NCBI GenBank assembly: GCA_038380795.1
Contig: CM076259.1
Coordinates: 69,841,741-69,905,740 of the forward strand
From: Pyrocephalus nanus
Lineage: Eukaryota; Chordata; Aves; Passeriformes; Tyrannidae
Direction: 5' to 3'
DNA: 64,000 nt
Part shown: piece by piece, positions 51,608 to 64,000 of the stretch
How the letters are laid out: the number at the start of each line of letters is the position of its first letter
How positions within the stretch are numbered: the stretch's first letter is position 1
Position numbers and translations under genes: made by a program
Notes under the pieces: model-generated
What the model was told of the DNA's origin: nothing
Databases searched by the model: none
What the model saw: the letters and a program-made list of their open reading frames with translations, nothing else

Positions 51608-51750
51608 ACCATTAAAATCTTGACATTTACTGCTGATGGTAGTTAAACTTCATATGGTATTTGCAGTACTCCCCATTCAAGCTTAGAGGAACTGCAAATG
51701 CCTCACTAATGGCAAATACCAAGTGCAATAAATGTCAAGACTTTAATGGT
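51608..51750. repeat. 143-nt symmetric hairpin (MITE or pri-miRNA-like)
   Basis: The outer arms 51608-51632 and 51726-51750 are complementary at 23 of 25 positions. The inner arms (51656-51667 and 51691-51702) pair at 11 of 12. The unpaired middle sections are of equal length (23 nt each) and the loop is 23 nt (51668-51690). The outer arms start ACCATTAAA and end TTTAATGGT. Such symmetry is typical of a short non-autonomous DNA transposon with long terminal inverted repeats, and also of precursors that such elements give rise to. No name can be assigned. Confidence 0.75.
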
Positions 51751-52099
51751 TCACTGTAATAATTATGGGATAGATTCTGATAACTCGGAATAAAATTGGC
51801 ATCATCTTGCTCCATGAAAAATCTCACTAACTTTAGCAGGACTGTTTGTGACAGTGTTTGATAGAAGAGTGAGCTCATCTTTAGAGGCATCTACTGCAAA
51901 CGTACAGTCAAATAAAAGTCTAGATTAGGTTCTTCAGCTTTTCTTAAATTTTTTCTTTTTTTGCAAATCCATTTCCAAATAGGAATATCCACTAAAGCGT
52001 AGTGTAAGGTAATGCCTGTTTGATATAATGTAGGAAGATATGTTAAGGTATGAAACACATTAACTCAGTACTGAACTTGAGCTAAAAAACTCTCATGGT

Positions 52100-52570
52100 T
52101 GGTATCTGCTGAAGAAGCCAGGGCCCCAGCCTGTCACAACTTGCTCCAACCACATCAGTAATTACCCCACTCCAGATCAAATGTGAGCCAGTTGGAAGAA
52201 TTCATGGCACCTCTGTGGAAAGATATTTAAGACAGGGAAAAAAATGCTGAAAAAAGGACAAGGTCAGAGGAGTAGGAGGTGTTCCATGGCAGAGCAGCCA
52301 CACCCCCAAAGGGGCTGCAGCCTGTAGAGGACCATGCCAGAGCGTGTACCAGCCCCCCAGAGATTGCAGTCCTTGGGTAAGCCCAAATGAGAAGAAGGAC
52401 GCCTCCAAAATGGGGCTGTGTTATGTGAAGGAACTATACTTGAGCACAAGAAGCATGGAAGATGTAGCTAAAAAAAACCCCAAAACTGAGAAATAAAGAG
52501 TGAAAGAAACAACTCTGCACGTTGCTTCACTGAAGGGATGCTGTAACCTGCAGTGATAACAGGATGAGAG
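52100..52570 (+). mobile_element. Avian ERV LTR
   Basis: Begins near GAAGCCAGGGCCCCAGCCTG and continues through GAAAGATATTTAAGACAGGG (TATTTAAG serving as a TATA-like box at about 52227), the GTAGGAGGTGTTCCATGGC segment, and repeated CTGCAGCC...GGACCATGCC units typical of one bird LTR type. AATAAA occurs near 52492. Ends are not exactly defined. Confidence 0.6.
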
Positions 52571-53077
52571 AAGAGGTCTCTGGAATGGAGGAGTGAAGTG
52601 GAGACTAGGAAGTGGATAGGTAAATGAAGAGAAATAAAGCCAAGAGTGTAATTGTGCCTCGGAAAGCAGAAGGAAATTTATTTTTCTGTCTGTGTTTAAA
52701 TGTTTCTCTCATGATGGGGAGCTGATAGGCAGCTAATTCCCTCACAACCACCTGCTTACTTCCCATTAGTGGGTATGGGAAGAGAATCAGATGTGTAAAA
52801 GTAAGAAAATCTGTGGTTCGAAATAAAGACAGTTTAACAGACAAATCAAAATCTTAAATAAAAGCAAATCAAAAATAGTAATTTGTTCACTATGTCCAGT
52901 TGACAGGCAGATGTTTAGCTACTTCCAGAAAAGCAGAGCTTCATGGTATATAACAGTTACTTTGAGAAGATGATAGACACCATAATGATAAATATCCCCC
53001 ATTTCCTCCATTTTTCCATCAGTTTTTACCTATGAGCACAATGTCATATGGTATGGGATACAATTTTGGTCAGTTGA

Positions 53078-53691
53078 GGTGTCCCAGGTCTGGATGGGAT
53101 AATTTTCTTCTTAGTAGCTGGTACAGTGCTGTGTTCTTTGGGTTCAGTATGAGTATAATGTTGATAACACAACAGTGTGTTAGTTGTTGCTAAGTAGTGC
53201 TTACCCTAAGTCCAGGACTTCAGGTTCCCAAGCTCTGCCAGTGAGCAGGTGCACAAGTACACAGGAGGGACATGGCCTCAGGATGACTGACTCGAAGTGG
53301 CCAGAGGGATATTCCATACCATAGAATGTCATGGTCAGGGTATAAAATGGGAAAAATTGGTCAAGAGGGCCTGATCGCTGCTCAGGGATGGGCTGGACAT
53401 CAGTCAGTGGGTGGTGAGCAATTGTATTCTGCACTACTTATCTTTCTTGGGTTTTATTTTTCTCTCTGTTTTTTTTTACCTCCTCCTCTCCCACCTCCTC
53501 CTCATTATTTTATTTTGATTTATTTTATTTAATTGTTTTATTTTATTTTTAACCTGCTCTTATCTCAACCCACAATTTTTGTCCTCCCTTGATTCTCCTC
53601 TCCATCCCACCAGGGGTGAGGGAGTAAAGGGGAAATGCAGGGGGGAAGTGAGTCAGAGACTGTACTTAGTTGCTGTTAAAACACAACATGG
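53078..53691 (+). mobile_element. Avian ERV solo LTR
   Basis: Related to the LTR at 9306-9892. It starts near GGTCTGGATGGGATAATTTT, then shows CTTAGTAGCTGGTACAGTGC, TGTTGATAACAC and CCAGAGGGATATTCCATACC. It has a TATA-like TATAAAATGG near 53341, a TTTTA-rich 3' part (53508-53552), CTTATCTCAACCCACAATTT, and a 3' end AGTTGCTGTTAAAACACAACA. No retroviral genes flank it. Confidence 0.8.
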
Positions 53692-53915
53692 GGTCAGCTG
53701 TCCCAGCTGTGTTGCCTCTAAAACCTCTTGCCATCCCCAGCCTACTTGCTCCCAGAGCAGCATGAGAAACAAAGAAGGCCTTGACACTTTATAAGCACTG
53801 TTTAGCAACAGCTAAAACATTGTTCTGTTATTAACATGGTTTGATCACAAATCCAAAACACAGTGAACACAAGATACTATGAAGAAAATTATCCCAACCA
53901 AAACCAGTACAAAGT
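53692..53915 (-). mobile_element. ERV LTR 5' fragment, inverted against its neighbour
   Basis: Read on the minus strand it begins with CTGGTTTTGGTTGGGATAAT and CTTCATAGTATCTTG and proceeds to CACAGCTGGGACAGCTGACC, the 5' portion of the same LTR type. It is broken where it meets the plus-strand LTR's 3' end. Confidence 0.8.
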
Positions 53916-54406
53916 CTTTGTTTCCCAGTACTGGAACCAGTGAAATTGTGCTAACTGACAATAATAAAGTTAAATTCCCCAAGTTAATCTGTTTTGCCCA
54001 CAACAGTAATTGTTGAGCGAGTTTCCTCTCATCTTTTAAATCCACAAGTTTTCTCATTCCTTGTTCTTTCCATCCTCTCCCGGTTCCTCTAGGGAGAGGT
54101 AAAGGAAGCGAGCAAGTGGTTATGTGGGAGCTTCACTGCTAACCAGAGCCGAATCACTGCACTTAAGAATTGTCTAGTCTTTTCCTAGTTTATGCTTGTT
54201 CCCAGTATAGCATGAATGAACAAGTTAAGTAAGGAGAAGAAAGAGGTATTGAATTCTGGTTATTCTATCTGCCACCATAGGTTTTTGGGGTGGGAGTTCA
54301 AATGATAGTTCACTTGGTGGGGGTAGCTATCAGCTCAGATTTAGCAAAAGCACTTCTGAAATCCATCTTCTGGGTGAACATATTCAGAATTTTCCAACTC
54401 CATGCC

Positions 54407-54432
<26 letters not shown>
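54407..54432. repeat. Poly-A run, 26 bases
   Basis: Uninterrupted A-run preceded by unique-looking sequence; a matching T-run follows 20 bp later (54453-54466), so the two could pair. Confidence 0.9.
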
Positions 54433-54437
<5 letters not shown>

Positions 54438-55456
54438 CAGAAATGTGGTTTCTTCTTTTTTTTTTTCTCTAATACTTTGAACTCCATGATAAGAAAATGC
54501 TTAATTTTTATGGTGGATTTTTGGCTTAACACTTACTCCAGTCATAAATTTTTGTATAAGAAACTGTTTCCATAAAAAGAATAGCAGTCACTAGATTTTT
54601 GTGTATTTGAAGAAAAGAGTTACAATAAGCTGCAAACTAATCTGTTCACCCCGTGAGGTTTAAATATGGTATAAACATGTATGAGAAAATCAACATATAT
54701 TTAGATTTTTGTTTGCACTTCTGTCCTTCTCTATTTTTTTTAAGTGTACATTCTTATCCTGAAATTCGTGAAATCTTGTAATGAAATGTTTCAGTCATCT
54801 GAAGCAACTTAAACAACATTTTAAAAATTCTTTTCTTTCTTTTTTTTTGCTTTTATTGTTAGCTTTCTACTAATTCATTTACAATGCAACTGAACCTGAT
54901 GCAGTTTTAGACTGCCTTTATAGGTAAGAATTGTTAACTATTCAGGCCTTCTAGGTCTTGTTTAGATATTGTGATGTAACAAGAGCATTATGTAAATTTG
55001 AAGATATTCGTTATCTGACAAAAGCACTAAACTCTCACTAGCATAAGAATATTGACAAGTTCCTTTCTAGACTTCTGCATCTATAATTTCTGTTTATGAT
55101 GAAGGTGAAAGCTAACAGTGTAATGCTCCAAGGTAGATTCCTTTGCATAATGTTTTTGCTAGTGTAATTTTCTAAAATAAAGTGCTCACGGCTCTGCAGC
55201 TCTGCAGATCTGTAAGTAGACACGATCTTTCAACTACAAGCTTGGCAACTGAAAGAATAACCTGTGAGTGAAAACTTGAAGTTTAAGCTCTCGTCGCTAT
55301 CTTATCTTCTGCATGAAAATATTACAGAACCGCCTTTCATTATAGAAGCATGCAGTGCGTTATTCAGCAAGTACAATGCCATAAAGAAAGTACAAAATAT
55401 ATTAATGTAAAATAATGGTTGACATTTAGCACACACAAAAGTCGGTAAAGTCAGTG

Positions 55457-55561
55457 TTATGGTTCCCAAAGAAACCATATCTCATCTTCCTTGCATAAAC
55501 ATATTCTTTAATATATGTGCACGAAGTGGCTGAATTATGGTTTCCATGGGAACAGTATCTC
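55457..55561. promoter_or_regulatory. Paired RFX-like sites in a 27-bp direct repeat
   Basis: Segments 55457-55483 and 55535-55561 agree at 21 of 27 positions. Each has an X-box-like centre: GTTCCCAAAGAAAC in the first and GTTTCCATGGGAAC in the second. The shared TTATGGTT and TATCTC flanks imply a local duplication or a constrained composite site. Confidence 0.45.
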
Positions 55562-58500
55562 TGAATGTACACATTTGTCATTTCTCTATATAGTGCACTC
55601 AATAAGAAATTGCCTTTATTAATAACCTCTGTTTCTTAGACCCCAGCAACACATTCATAAAAGTGGCATGAACACTGTGAACACAGAGACAAGAAATAGC
55701 TTCCTTTACACTTTTTTTTTTCAAGATTTCTGAGAGTCCAAACTTCTCCCTTTGGCCTTAACGGATGAGCTTTTTGCTTAGTTGTGGAGCCTGCCTATCA
55801 TTCTTTTAAGTCCATGAATTTTTGCTGCTCAAGTATTCAAAGACTCATTGGTAGATGTACATATACTCACTGTTAATTGTATATCAGTCATGGATGTAGT
55901 TAGATAGGCAAACAGAAGTATTCGGAGATTTCATAACTTTTGAAATTTAAACTGTGATGCTAAAAAGGCTTGAAAATGGCTTGACAAACAAAGAGAAAAA
56001 AATCCTAAAATTTCAAACACTACGATTTTTCAATTTTAAGATGACATGGGTCAAAAATTTTACTGAAATAATACTAAGTAACAAAGTGTAGGGTGCTGAC
56101 TTCCTAATGACAAGGAAAGAGGAACACTTTCCACAATATCAAGGGATTGTAATTTCATGTTTGTGTAATACAGCAAAGACATATTCAGTTGGTATTCATG
56201 TAAAATAATATTTAAAACCTTTGCTTCAGGTTTCTTTTGACTCTGGTGATTTTTTGTGGTTTTGTTTTGTTTTGTATTTTTATGAGGAGATAGTTTTTGA
56301 AGTAAGACATCATCAAAAGATTGAAAAATTCCTTTTTTTCTAATGTTTAGGGCTTTTTATAACCTTTACCCACTTTTATATAAAAATTGTGTTTAAGACA
56401 GCTGTGTGTGGTCTGTTTCAAAATATTAGTACAGTCCCTTCTAAATAAAATATTCTTACTCTGCATCTGTACTAAATACTCTACTACATACTCTAATACA
56501 ACTATGAAAATTCTAACTGAGGATTTTCTATTTTTGTAATGTTGAGTTTTATTTTAGATATTAGTGTGGGAGTAGTGATGAGAAGGAGGTAAAATTTTTA
56601 TATTTCATTCTCTCATATATTCATACTATCTGACATAATATTGAACACGATGGATTTATTAAAAGTAGTAGGTGTAATGCTTTTTGTGCTTGAAAAGAGA
56701 ATAAACAGTTGAGAGGTTGTCCTACTTCGAATTTTCATCCAAAGTTTTACTTTTAATTTTTCTTATATAATTGTTATTTAAAATGAACTATTCTCAGTTC
56801 AATTAAAGATCTGTAAAATCTCAGGAAACTGTTCTGCTACTGAGATTTTTCAGATATAGTTTTTTCTTTCCCTTAAAATTCTGCTCCTGAACCATCTTTA
56901 AGTATTGTGTTCAGTCAACAAAAAGAATATTTTCAAGACAGAAAGAAGCATTCTTAATGTAAAAAAAAATCCAAGAAATGTATTTTATATTTTATGTAAA
57001 AAACTTCTGAGTGCCCTGTTCAAGGGCTCATCATAAAAGAATCAAAAATCTTATAGATTTATGTTGAAAAACAAAACTGCAGACTCTTTCTTGGGTTCCA
57101 TGCCAGTTCCCTGGGTGACAGTGTGGTAATGTGTTTTGATTAACCTACTTTTCCAAGGTCTGTCATATTTGTGTTGGTTGATATAATAATTTTGTAAATA
57201 TTTTTTTCTCATAGTTTATTTAAAAACTCTTCATGATTTTAAAAGTGTTGGTGCTATCCTTGACAAAATAAGAGAAATTTTGATAGACAAGTTCTGAATT
57301 ATTTAGTATATGCCATGTCTTGACTTATTCTGCTAAGTATTTTAAAGTGTTAATAAAACTGTAATGTAAATAGAAGAGAAAGTGATCCTAGAGATGTCTA
57401 ATAAACTAGCAGGTTTTTTCTTTCTGTAAAGAAATGCCGTATGGGTAAGATGATAAATGTAGTTGTTTCCTTTTATACAGAAAGACTGAAATTGATTTGT
57501 TATAAATGGAAACAGAGGGTGACCTTGTATTAACTAAAAATGTCATCTATTCAGACGTCATTATCTTGGTGGAATGTATATGGACTGGTTACCAGGTTAG
57601 CTTCAATACAGGATTTAGTGATAAGGATCATGAAACACTTGGTTTGAAGAAGCAAAATGTCAGGGTTGATGTAATGTTTAATAATAAAGTGAAGCAGTAT
57701 CGGTGTTGGTGGCATTTGACAATTGTATAAACATAAATCCTATCTGAAAATAGACACATAAGGCTAATGAGTTAGGACATAAAATATAATGTTTAAAGAA
57801 GAGTTCCACAAATATGCTTTTTCAAAGATATTCCAAACATTTGTGAATCGTCTTACTTTCCCCAGCTCACAAACTCCTTGGTATTTTTGTGTAGAGTGCT
57901 TCTTTTAAATTTAGCAAGAGAAAAAATTACTTGCACCTTGTTTATTTTTTAGCTGGCATATATAGCTCTTCCAGAAAGAGCTATTACGAGACTGATCAGA
58001 GGATTTAATGTGACCAATGTGCAACTATCACTATGTTAACCTGATGGACAAAAGCAATTATCAATAAACTTCTATGGAAAACAAATATAATCAGGCAGAG
58101 CATGAGGATGTGGACAGAAGATGGTAACTACTGCCTGATGTAAGCACACAGTCCAAAATATAGAACCTAAATTATTTGACTGAAGATCTAAATTGGCAAA
58201 AGGTATCCGAACACTGCATAAAAAAGTGATCCTGGTCTTCACATTTCTGGTACAAGAGTGAGAAGTGATATGAGAGAAGCTAAATGAAAGAAACAAAATT
58301 AATACAATTTCTTACAAGAAAGAATATAATCAATTTAGGAATGAAGAAAGAGCTAAACTTTATTGTTGGTATTGCCAGATTTAAAAATATTAACTAAGGT
58401 TGAGAGGCTGAGACTGAAATGCAAGTAGAAATGGTAGTAGACCTTTCCAGAACTGTGATCTGTGTTTGGCACCACATGCAGTAACAGCCGCACCAAGAGT

Positions 58501-60429
58501 GACATAGACACTGAGTGAGCTGCATCATATTACTCTCTCTTTATTATATACCATCAGTAGAAGACATAAAAATATAGAGGTAGCCCCCTCTCTCACATTC
58601 CCATACATAGATCATTTATATACATGCAGATAATATGCTTTTTCTTCAGCCATTGTCAGAGCCCTTAGTATTTTCTAAAGACCTGGGAGGCATTTGGATG
58701 ACAGCTGTGTTATGATTACAGTGTAGACCAACTTAGATGGAAGAGTTTGTTTTAAATCCTTTAGCTGTTTGTGGAATGCTTAGAATGATCCAAATACTAA
58801 TAACAGATGGAAGCGTTATGTTTTTTTTAGAACCACCTACATTCACAACAAAATAGCAATCAATACCTTTCTTCACATTATTTTTTTTCTTATGGAGGAT
58901 TTGTAAGTCTGACACAAGTGCATGTCACCTGTAAGCCTGTTATAGCATAAATCATAGAGTATGCTTCAGAATTTTCTTGCCAATCTCATTTTAAGGATAA
59001 GGTTGTTTATTGTAGAATAGTAAAGTGGTTAAGATACAGAAGATGTGTGTCCTTCAGTTATTGATTGTGTAGCTGAGCAGACATAAATATCTAAAAAACA
59101 TAATTACTTGACTAAATATTCTGATATGGGTGGCTCTGGCAATTTTCTGCAAGTTGTTAGTCATGGAAAATGCCTTCTTATCATAATCAAATGAAATGAT
59201 AGAACCCATCCAGGAAAATCAACATAAATGCTTTTTGCTCTTGCACAATTGCATACATAATTTATGGAGATGACAGACAGGTTGACAGCAAATTGATACT
59301 TAGACAAATCTGTTTCACACAACTGTGGTTAATCAATTTACTCTCTGGCTCTATTGAATGGAATGTTAGTGGTTGTAATCCCTAAACACATCAAGGCATG
59401 AAAGTTATTTGAAAAATTGTCTGTCCAAAACATGCAATCTCTTCCAAATGTTGTCTGAATACTAAAATGATCAATCTTTCCAATCTTTCTTTTATTTTTT
59501 TTTAGATATCTGTATCTCTAAAGAGAAAAAGTCATAATTTACATCTTGGACTGTCTTTTCAAGTTAGAATGAGCATTTTTAAAAGCATGTACATAATGTT
59601 ATCTAAGAATCCAGATACAAAAAATTGAATCACCAATACCATATCAGATCTATGTTTTGAATAACCCATACTTTTGACTAGTTTGAATATTAACTTAAAA
59701 ATTTTGGCAACTTTTCAAGAGGGAAAATTCTGCTTAGAACACCATATAAAATGTCTTACTTTAAATTTATTCAAATGTCATCTTTTAAAATATGTATGTC
59801 CACGCTCATATGCAATGTTTCAGATATATGTCACTTTTATATTGTCGTATTTTTAAAATTGAGTGTGTAAATATGTGTGTATGTAGATTGTTGCATTTCA
59901 TTAGCATTGACTATTTATCACTTCTTGTACTATGAGAAAATCACCATTAAAGGATATGTTACGTAAAATAGGAGTCAAAAAAACTTTTCTTCTTTGCTTT
60001 GGAGGACTTTGAAAAAAACAATGAAAGAAGCTAGCTAACAGTTATGTAGGAGATTTTTCTCTGGCATATAATGTGGGATTAGATGCTTGAATTTTAGTTG
60101 CAAAAGAAGACTGATGGTTTCTAATCTGTGAAGACCAAATGCGGGTAATACACAGAAGGATATTTCTTCATCAATTCTACAGTTCCTGGATTACTGTGCA
60201 TCTAACATTGTGAAAGTCCTAAAGGCAGACAGAGGAGGTGAAGCCAGGTTCTGATTGTAGTCTCTGATTGCTGAACTCTTTTTTCATTCAGTATTATATA
60301 ATCTTTACTAAGAAACAGAAATAAAACAAAGGAAAATTAAGCAAAACAAAAATTTGCTTCCTCTGATAAAGCTTCTCTCTCTCTCTAATCCAATCTATTT
60401 TTGCTTTTCTTTTTTTATTAGAAGTTAAC

Positions 60430-61085
60430 AAATTCAGGCTGGGGAATGCCATTCCTCTCACATTAGAAATGTACTTGCTGAGGGTGCTTTTGGTCTCACT
60501 GTGTCATTGATGAATTATTGGTCTTGGTATGGACCCTTGTGAGACACCATTCCTTCTTAGTTTCCACATGGGCATTGAGCCATTAACAGTAAGTCTTTGA
60601 TGCAGCTGTCCGGTCAAGTCCTTATCCATTTAACAGTTCATGCATCGAACTCAAATTTCTTCAGTTTAGCAGCAAGAATATAGTGGGGGATAGTAGCAGA
60701 GACTTAACAGAAATCCAGGTATATGTAATCAGTAGCTTTCCCCCTTTCCACTGGTGCAGTGACTCAGAGGTAAAATGCCACTAGATTTGTGAGGTCACCA
60801 AAAACAGTGATTTGCCCTTGGGGAAGCCATGTTGGCTGTCTCTAATCACCAGTCTTCCGTATGCTTTGACATATCTTTCAGGAAGGTATGTTCCATGCTC
60901 TTAGCAGGCTCAGAGTTGAAGATGACTGGTCAGTAGTTCCCAGGGTCCTCCTTTCTAAAAATGTGTGCATTATTCCCTTTTCTCTGGTCATCAGGAACTT
61001 TTTCTGTAATGACTATTTAAATATGATGGAGAGTGGCTTAATGACTATATCAATCAATTTCCTCAGGACCCTAATATGTTTAAAT
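60430..61085 (-). mobile_element. Old CR1-type LINE fragment with RT remnant
   Basis: Minus-strand translation near 60540-60640 gives LTVNGSMPMWKLRRNGVSQGSIP, split here as LTVNGSMP and NGVSQGSIP, matching the region before and at RT motif B in the CR1/L3 group. Upstream on that strand, segments such as the AAAATCCAGG/GGGGAAAGC area match the RT N-terminal part. Divergence is higher than in the other copies and no 3' tail is present. Confidence 0.75.
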
Positions 61086-62828
61086 AACTAAATATGAGTA
61101 TATCTTGTTTTGACATTCTGGTAAGACTTAAGCATGAACCTAATTACAGAGAATGATCTGATAACTTTAATATAAAGCATATTGCTGCACAAACAGCATA
61201 ATAATGAAGTCAGGTGATCTACGAACACATACCTTTTGGACCTCATATGTTCTACTGAAATAATATTGGATTTAACCATATTCCCTTTGACACTCCTGGA
61301 AAAAAGAGATATTTTGACTAGCCACCATGCATCAGTAAATTCAGTACATGCAGACAGGCCAGTTTGATGTTGCTAAGAAGTTTGTGCAAAATTTAATTTC
61401 TGCATCCTTTTCCTTATGTGAAGGCACAGACTGGGATTTCTCTATATACCATGGTGACATTTATCACAGAAATTTTAGGAACTTAATTACATTGAAGACT
61501 TCTAGCTCTTTCCAAAATGTAATTGAAACGGTCCCAGAGATCAAAAATAACTTGAAGAGGTTGAGCAATACAGAAAATTGTATTCCTCATACTGGTGAGT
61601 GTTAGATAATCTAACTTTAAACAAACATGATAAAAATGAAGGTTGTATAAAGAAATAAATATATACATTAGTATATTACATAAACTTTCCTTGCCAGATT
61701 CAGAAGAAAAAATGCAACATGGTAGTTATCAAAAAGAAAATGAAAACTTAAAATCACCTGGGAAAAATACTGTGTACCACATATTTGAGTCAGGGTACAG
61801 GATGCAGTATTGCCTTGACTTACAGTGATACTTTCATTGATATAAGCAGTTGTGGTTCCATTATCTGTTCTACTGCTTTTTGAAGTTGTTTATAATTTAA
61901 CACTGAGTTTCCTAAATTGGATCAGTTGAAAGACTTTCGCCAGAAAAGCATGTTCATCTCTGTTTACTTCCTTGTTTTCCAAAATGCACCCCTGTAGAAC
62001 CTGACCAAAACAAAACGACTAATTGAAATGGAGCCAAGTCAACAGATGAAAACTGCAAGAATACTGGCAGAAATAGCACCCAACCTTCCTAGGTTTGACA
62101 ATAGAAATAATGTTAACTGCTATGCAAATTTTGCCATGAAACTGTTGTTTATTCTACAGACTTTTATGCAATTCATGAAGGCAGCAGATGGTAACCATTG
62201 TTAAAGCTCTTGAAAACCTAACTGGGAATATTAAAACCTGGACTCAGTAAATGCACTGACTTCTGGGTTTATTAATTTGTTTGTTGCTCCAAACACTTAT
62301 TTTCAAGTGGCACACATAAACAGATCTTGGAGTAACAGAGACAGTATCACACATTTACTGTAATTATTGATTGGCATGTTAATGTATTTTAGGAAGAAAA
62401 ACCAGAAGAAATTATAACCTACCTCAAACAATTGTGTGACATTTGAGAAAGGCTTATTCTCCCACCTACATATTTTCTCGATGGCCCATTTCATAATACA
62501 AATTCACTTCTCTGTCTTGCTGATACACTCATTTGTAAGACTTTTGGAGCTATTAGAGGGGTAGTTCTTAAGCTAGTTATTTGGGAGGAGGACTAGAGAC
62601 AAGTGTTGTTTGAGAAGTGCAAGGAGCTGGTATATAAACTGCATGCATCTCAGGATGTGTAAATGTTCGTTTATGATTTTCCTCCAAAGACTGACCATCA
62701 CAGAGCAAGTGCCAAAAACACTATGTGCATCTCCTACGTACAACAGTTGGTGAAGTTATCTCAGTGATATATCTTTTAGAAACACTAATTCTAGAAATAT
62801 TATTCATACCTAACAGCAAAAATAGGAG
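61086..62828. other. AT-rich noncoding sequence
   Basis: The longest frame is 85 codons (61348-61605) with no recognisable domain. No repeat identified. Confidence 0.5.
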
Positions 62829-62978
62829 TTGGTCAGCTGGATTCAGCTGTCACAGTTGTGTCCCCTCACAACTTCTTGTGCACCCCTAGTTTGCTGTCTG
62901 GTGGGTCAGAAATAGAAGCAGAAAAGTTCTTGACTCTGCAAGCACTGCTCAGCAGTAATGAAAACTTCCCTTACAAAG
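62829..62978 (-). mobile_element. ERV LTR 5' fragment
   Basis: About 150 bp read on the plus strand as CTGGATTCAGCTGTCACAGT, CACAACTTCTTGTGCACCCC, then GAAGCAGAAAAGTTCTTGAC and GCAAGCACTGCTCAGCA. This is the reverse complement of the same LTR type as at 9306-9892. Both ends are truncated. Confidence 0.78.
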
Positions 62979-64000
62979 TACAGATTTCTTCAGTGTAAAA
63001 TTTAATTTATGTTCATAGTCTTGGTTTTCAAATTTTGCTTTTCTGCAGTCTATGATAGGGGATAATTATATTTAAAGAGAGAATCCCAGTTTAGAGGAAA
63101 TGCACATTTGATTATTTCTATGTTTAATGAATTTCCAAATACAAAATAAACAAAACAAAACAAACAAACAAACACTTTAATGTAGTTTTACATACAAACT
63201 TATAAAAATACCCTTCATAGATGCATGAATCTGTGGCAGCCCTGTCACTCTTGGGCAGTTGGGTCCATCATGATAAATTTTTCTCTATCATTTAAGTATA
63301 TCTATATTTATATTTCTTGATTATCAGACTTTTTAAATTAGCTAACTCTCCCTTGGATGGATCCCGAAAAATGTATTACATGGAATTAATCAGTATCCTA
63401 TTCTGTATTTTCTCATATGGGAAGATTGTTAGATTGCATAGTGATCCTTATACAGTCTGATAGTGCAATTTTTCTTACACTGAAAAAGAATTCAATGCAT
63501 AGTGGAAGGCACAAAAAAAGCAGGGCAGCTTCACTTTTAGATTTCTACCCATAAAGCTTCAGCTAGATATTATATCTTACCCTTATGCTTCAAGGTTCCC
63601 CAGGTTACATTACACATCTCATAAAAATGTCTTTTTTTTTTTTTTTTTTTTTTTTGGTGATCTCATTAGGTAACCCCACTATATAAGCTTTCCTGGAAAG
63701 TCTGTTTCATCTGCAGATAACAAGGGGAAAAAAATCTCCCTTCTAGTACATATTAAAAATAAATGAGTATGTAAACCAGGAAGAAAAAAGTGATATTCAA
63801 AATCCTCATGTTTCTTTGTTACTGCATTTTCACTGTCTCTCTCAATTCATGACACAGTACCTAGCATAACAGAGCATCAATGATGTGAGCTGTTGTGTGG
63901 TACCATAGTGAAACCTAACAATAGTTATAGAATTGATTTAAAAGTTCCTTAGTAGTACCTTAAGGAGTGCAATGTAACTCAAATTTCCTTAATAGAGATA
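62979..64000. other. AT-rich noncoding sequence
   Basis: No open frame of note. A CAAA repeat lies at 63145-63173 and a 24-base T-run at 63632-63655. Confidence 0.55.
63632..63655. repeat. Poly-T run, 24 bases
   Basis: Uninterrupted T-run; no retroposed copy is recognisable on either side. Confidence 0.9.

Larger units (their letters stand above)
53916..60429. other. AT-rich noncoding sequence
   Basis: No frame above 80 codons. It contains a 26-base A-run and a paired RFX-like repeat, listed separately. Nothing suggests an exon. Confidence 0.5.

Noticed and set aside
52800..52830. GGTTCGAAAT considered as a tRNA T-loop
   Set aside because: No matching A-box, anticodon arm or acceptor stem lies around it.
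54407..54432. Poly-A run as the tail of a processed pseudogene
   Set aside because: The upstream sequence shows no open frame or homology, and a T-run follows closely, so a simple homopolymer is more likely.

Overview
This is a vertebrate nuclear window and almost certainly avian. It is AT-rich and carries at least eight CR1 LINE fragments, several ending in the bird-typical tail built from repeated ATTCTATG/CATAGAAT units. It also has a set of ERV solo-LTR fragments of types common in bird genomes. I found no convincing intact protein-coding gene, no tRNA, rRNA or snRNA gene, and no bacterial-type feature. The open frames present are short and mostly explained by low complexity, by CR1, or by chance. 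Repeat names come from recognising consensus-like stretches by eye, not from a database search.

Layout. At 1.08-2.09 kb there is a compact, unusual block: a perfect RFX X-box palindrome, a CpG-richer segment with G- and pyrimidine-rich runs, a 58-bp tandem array in which every copy carries a CTCF-like core in the same orientation, then a TATA-like box, AATAAA and a T-rich tail ending in an inverted repeat. This looks either like a host promoter/insulator or like an ERV LTR with repeated U3 enhancers. A CR1 3' end follows at 2.26 kb. CR1 copies lie at 5.6-6.0 (+), 22.08-22.26 (+), 22.55-23.33 (-), 30.46-31.04 (+), 34.34-34.45 (-), 38.17-39.93 (-), 43.74-44.45 (+) and 60.43-61.09 kb (-). LTR fragments lie at 9.31-9.89 (+), 33.31-34.01 (-), 44.51-44.76 (+), 52.1-52.57 (+), 53.08-53.69 (+), 53.69-53.92 (-) and 62.83-62.98 kb (-). 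Three GC-richer islands of unknown origin sit at 21.5, 27.6 and 48.1 kb.

The points most worth a second look are the CTCF-like array with its X-box (1.1-1.76 kb); a symmetric 143-nt hairpin (51.61-51.75 kb) that could be a MITE or a miRNA-type precursor; a roughly 3-kb minus-strand stretch (35.0-38.0 kb) that reads like a frameshifted, stop-riddled coding exon of a gene I could not identify; and a paired RFX-like direct repeat at 55.46-55.56 kb. The rest reads as ordinary intergenic or intronic sequence with microsatellites and homopolymer runs.
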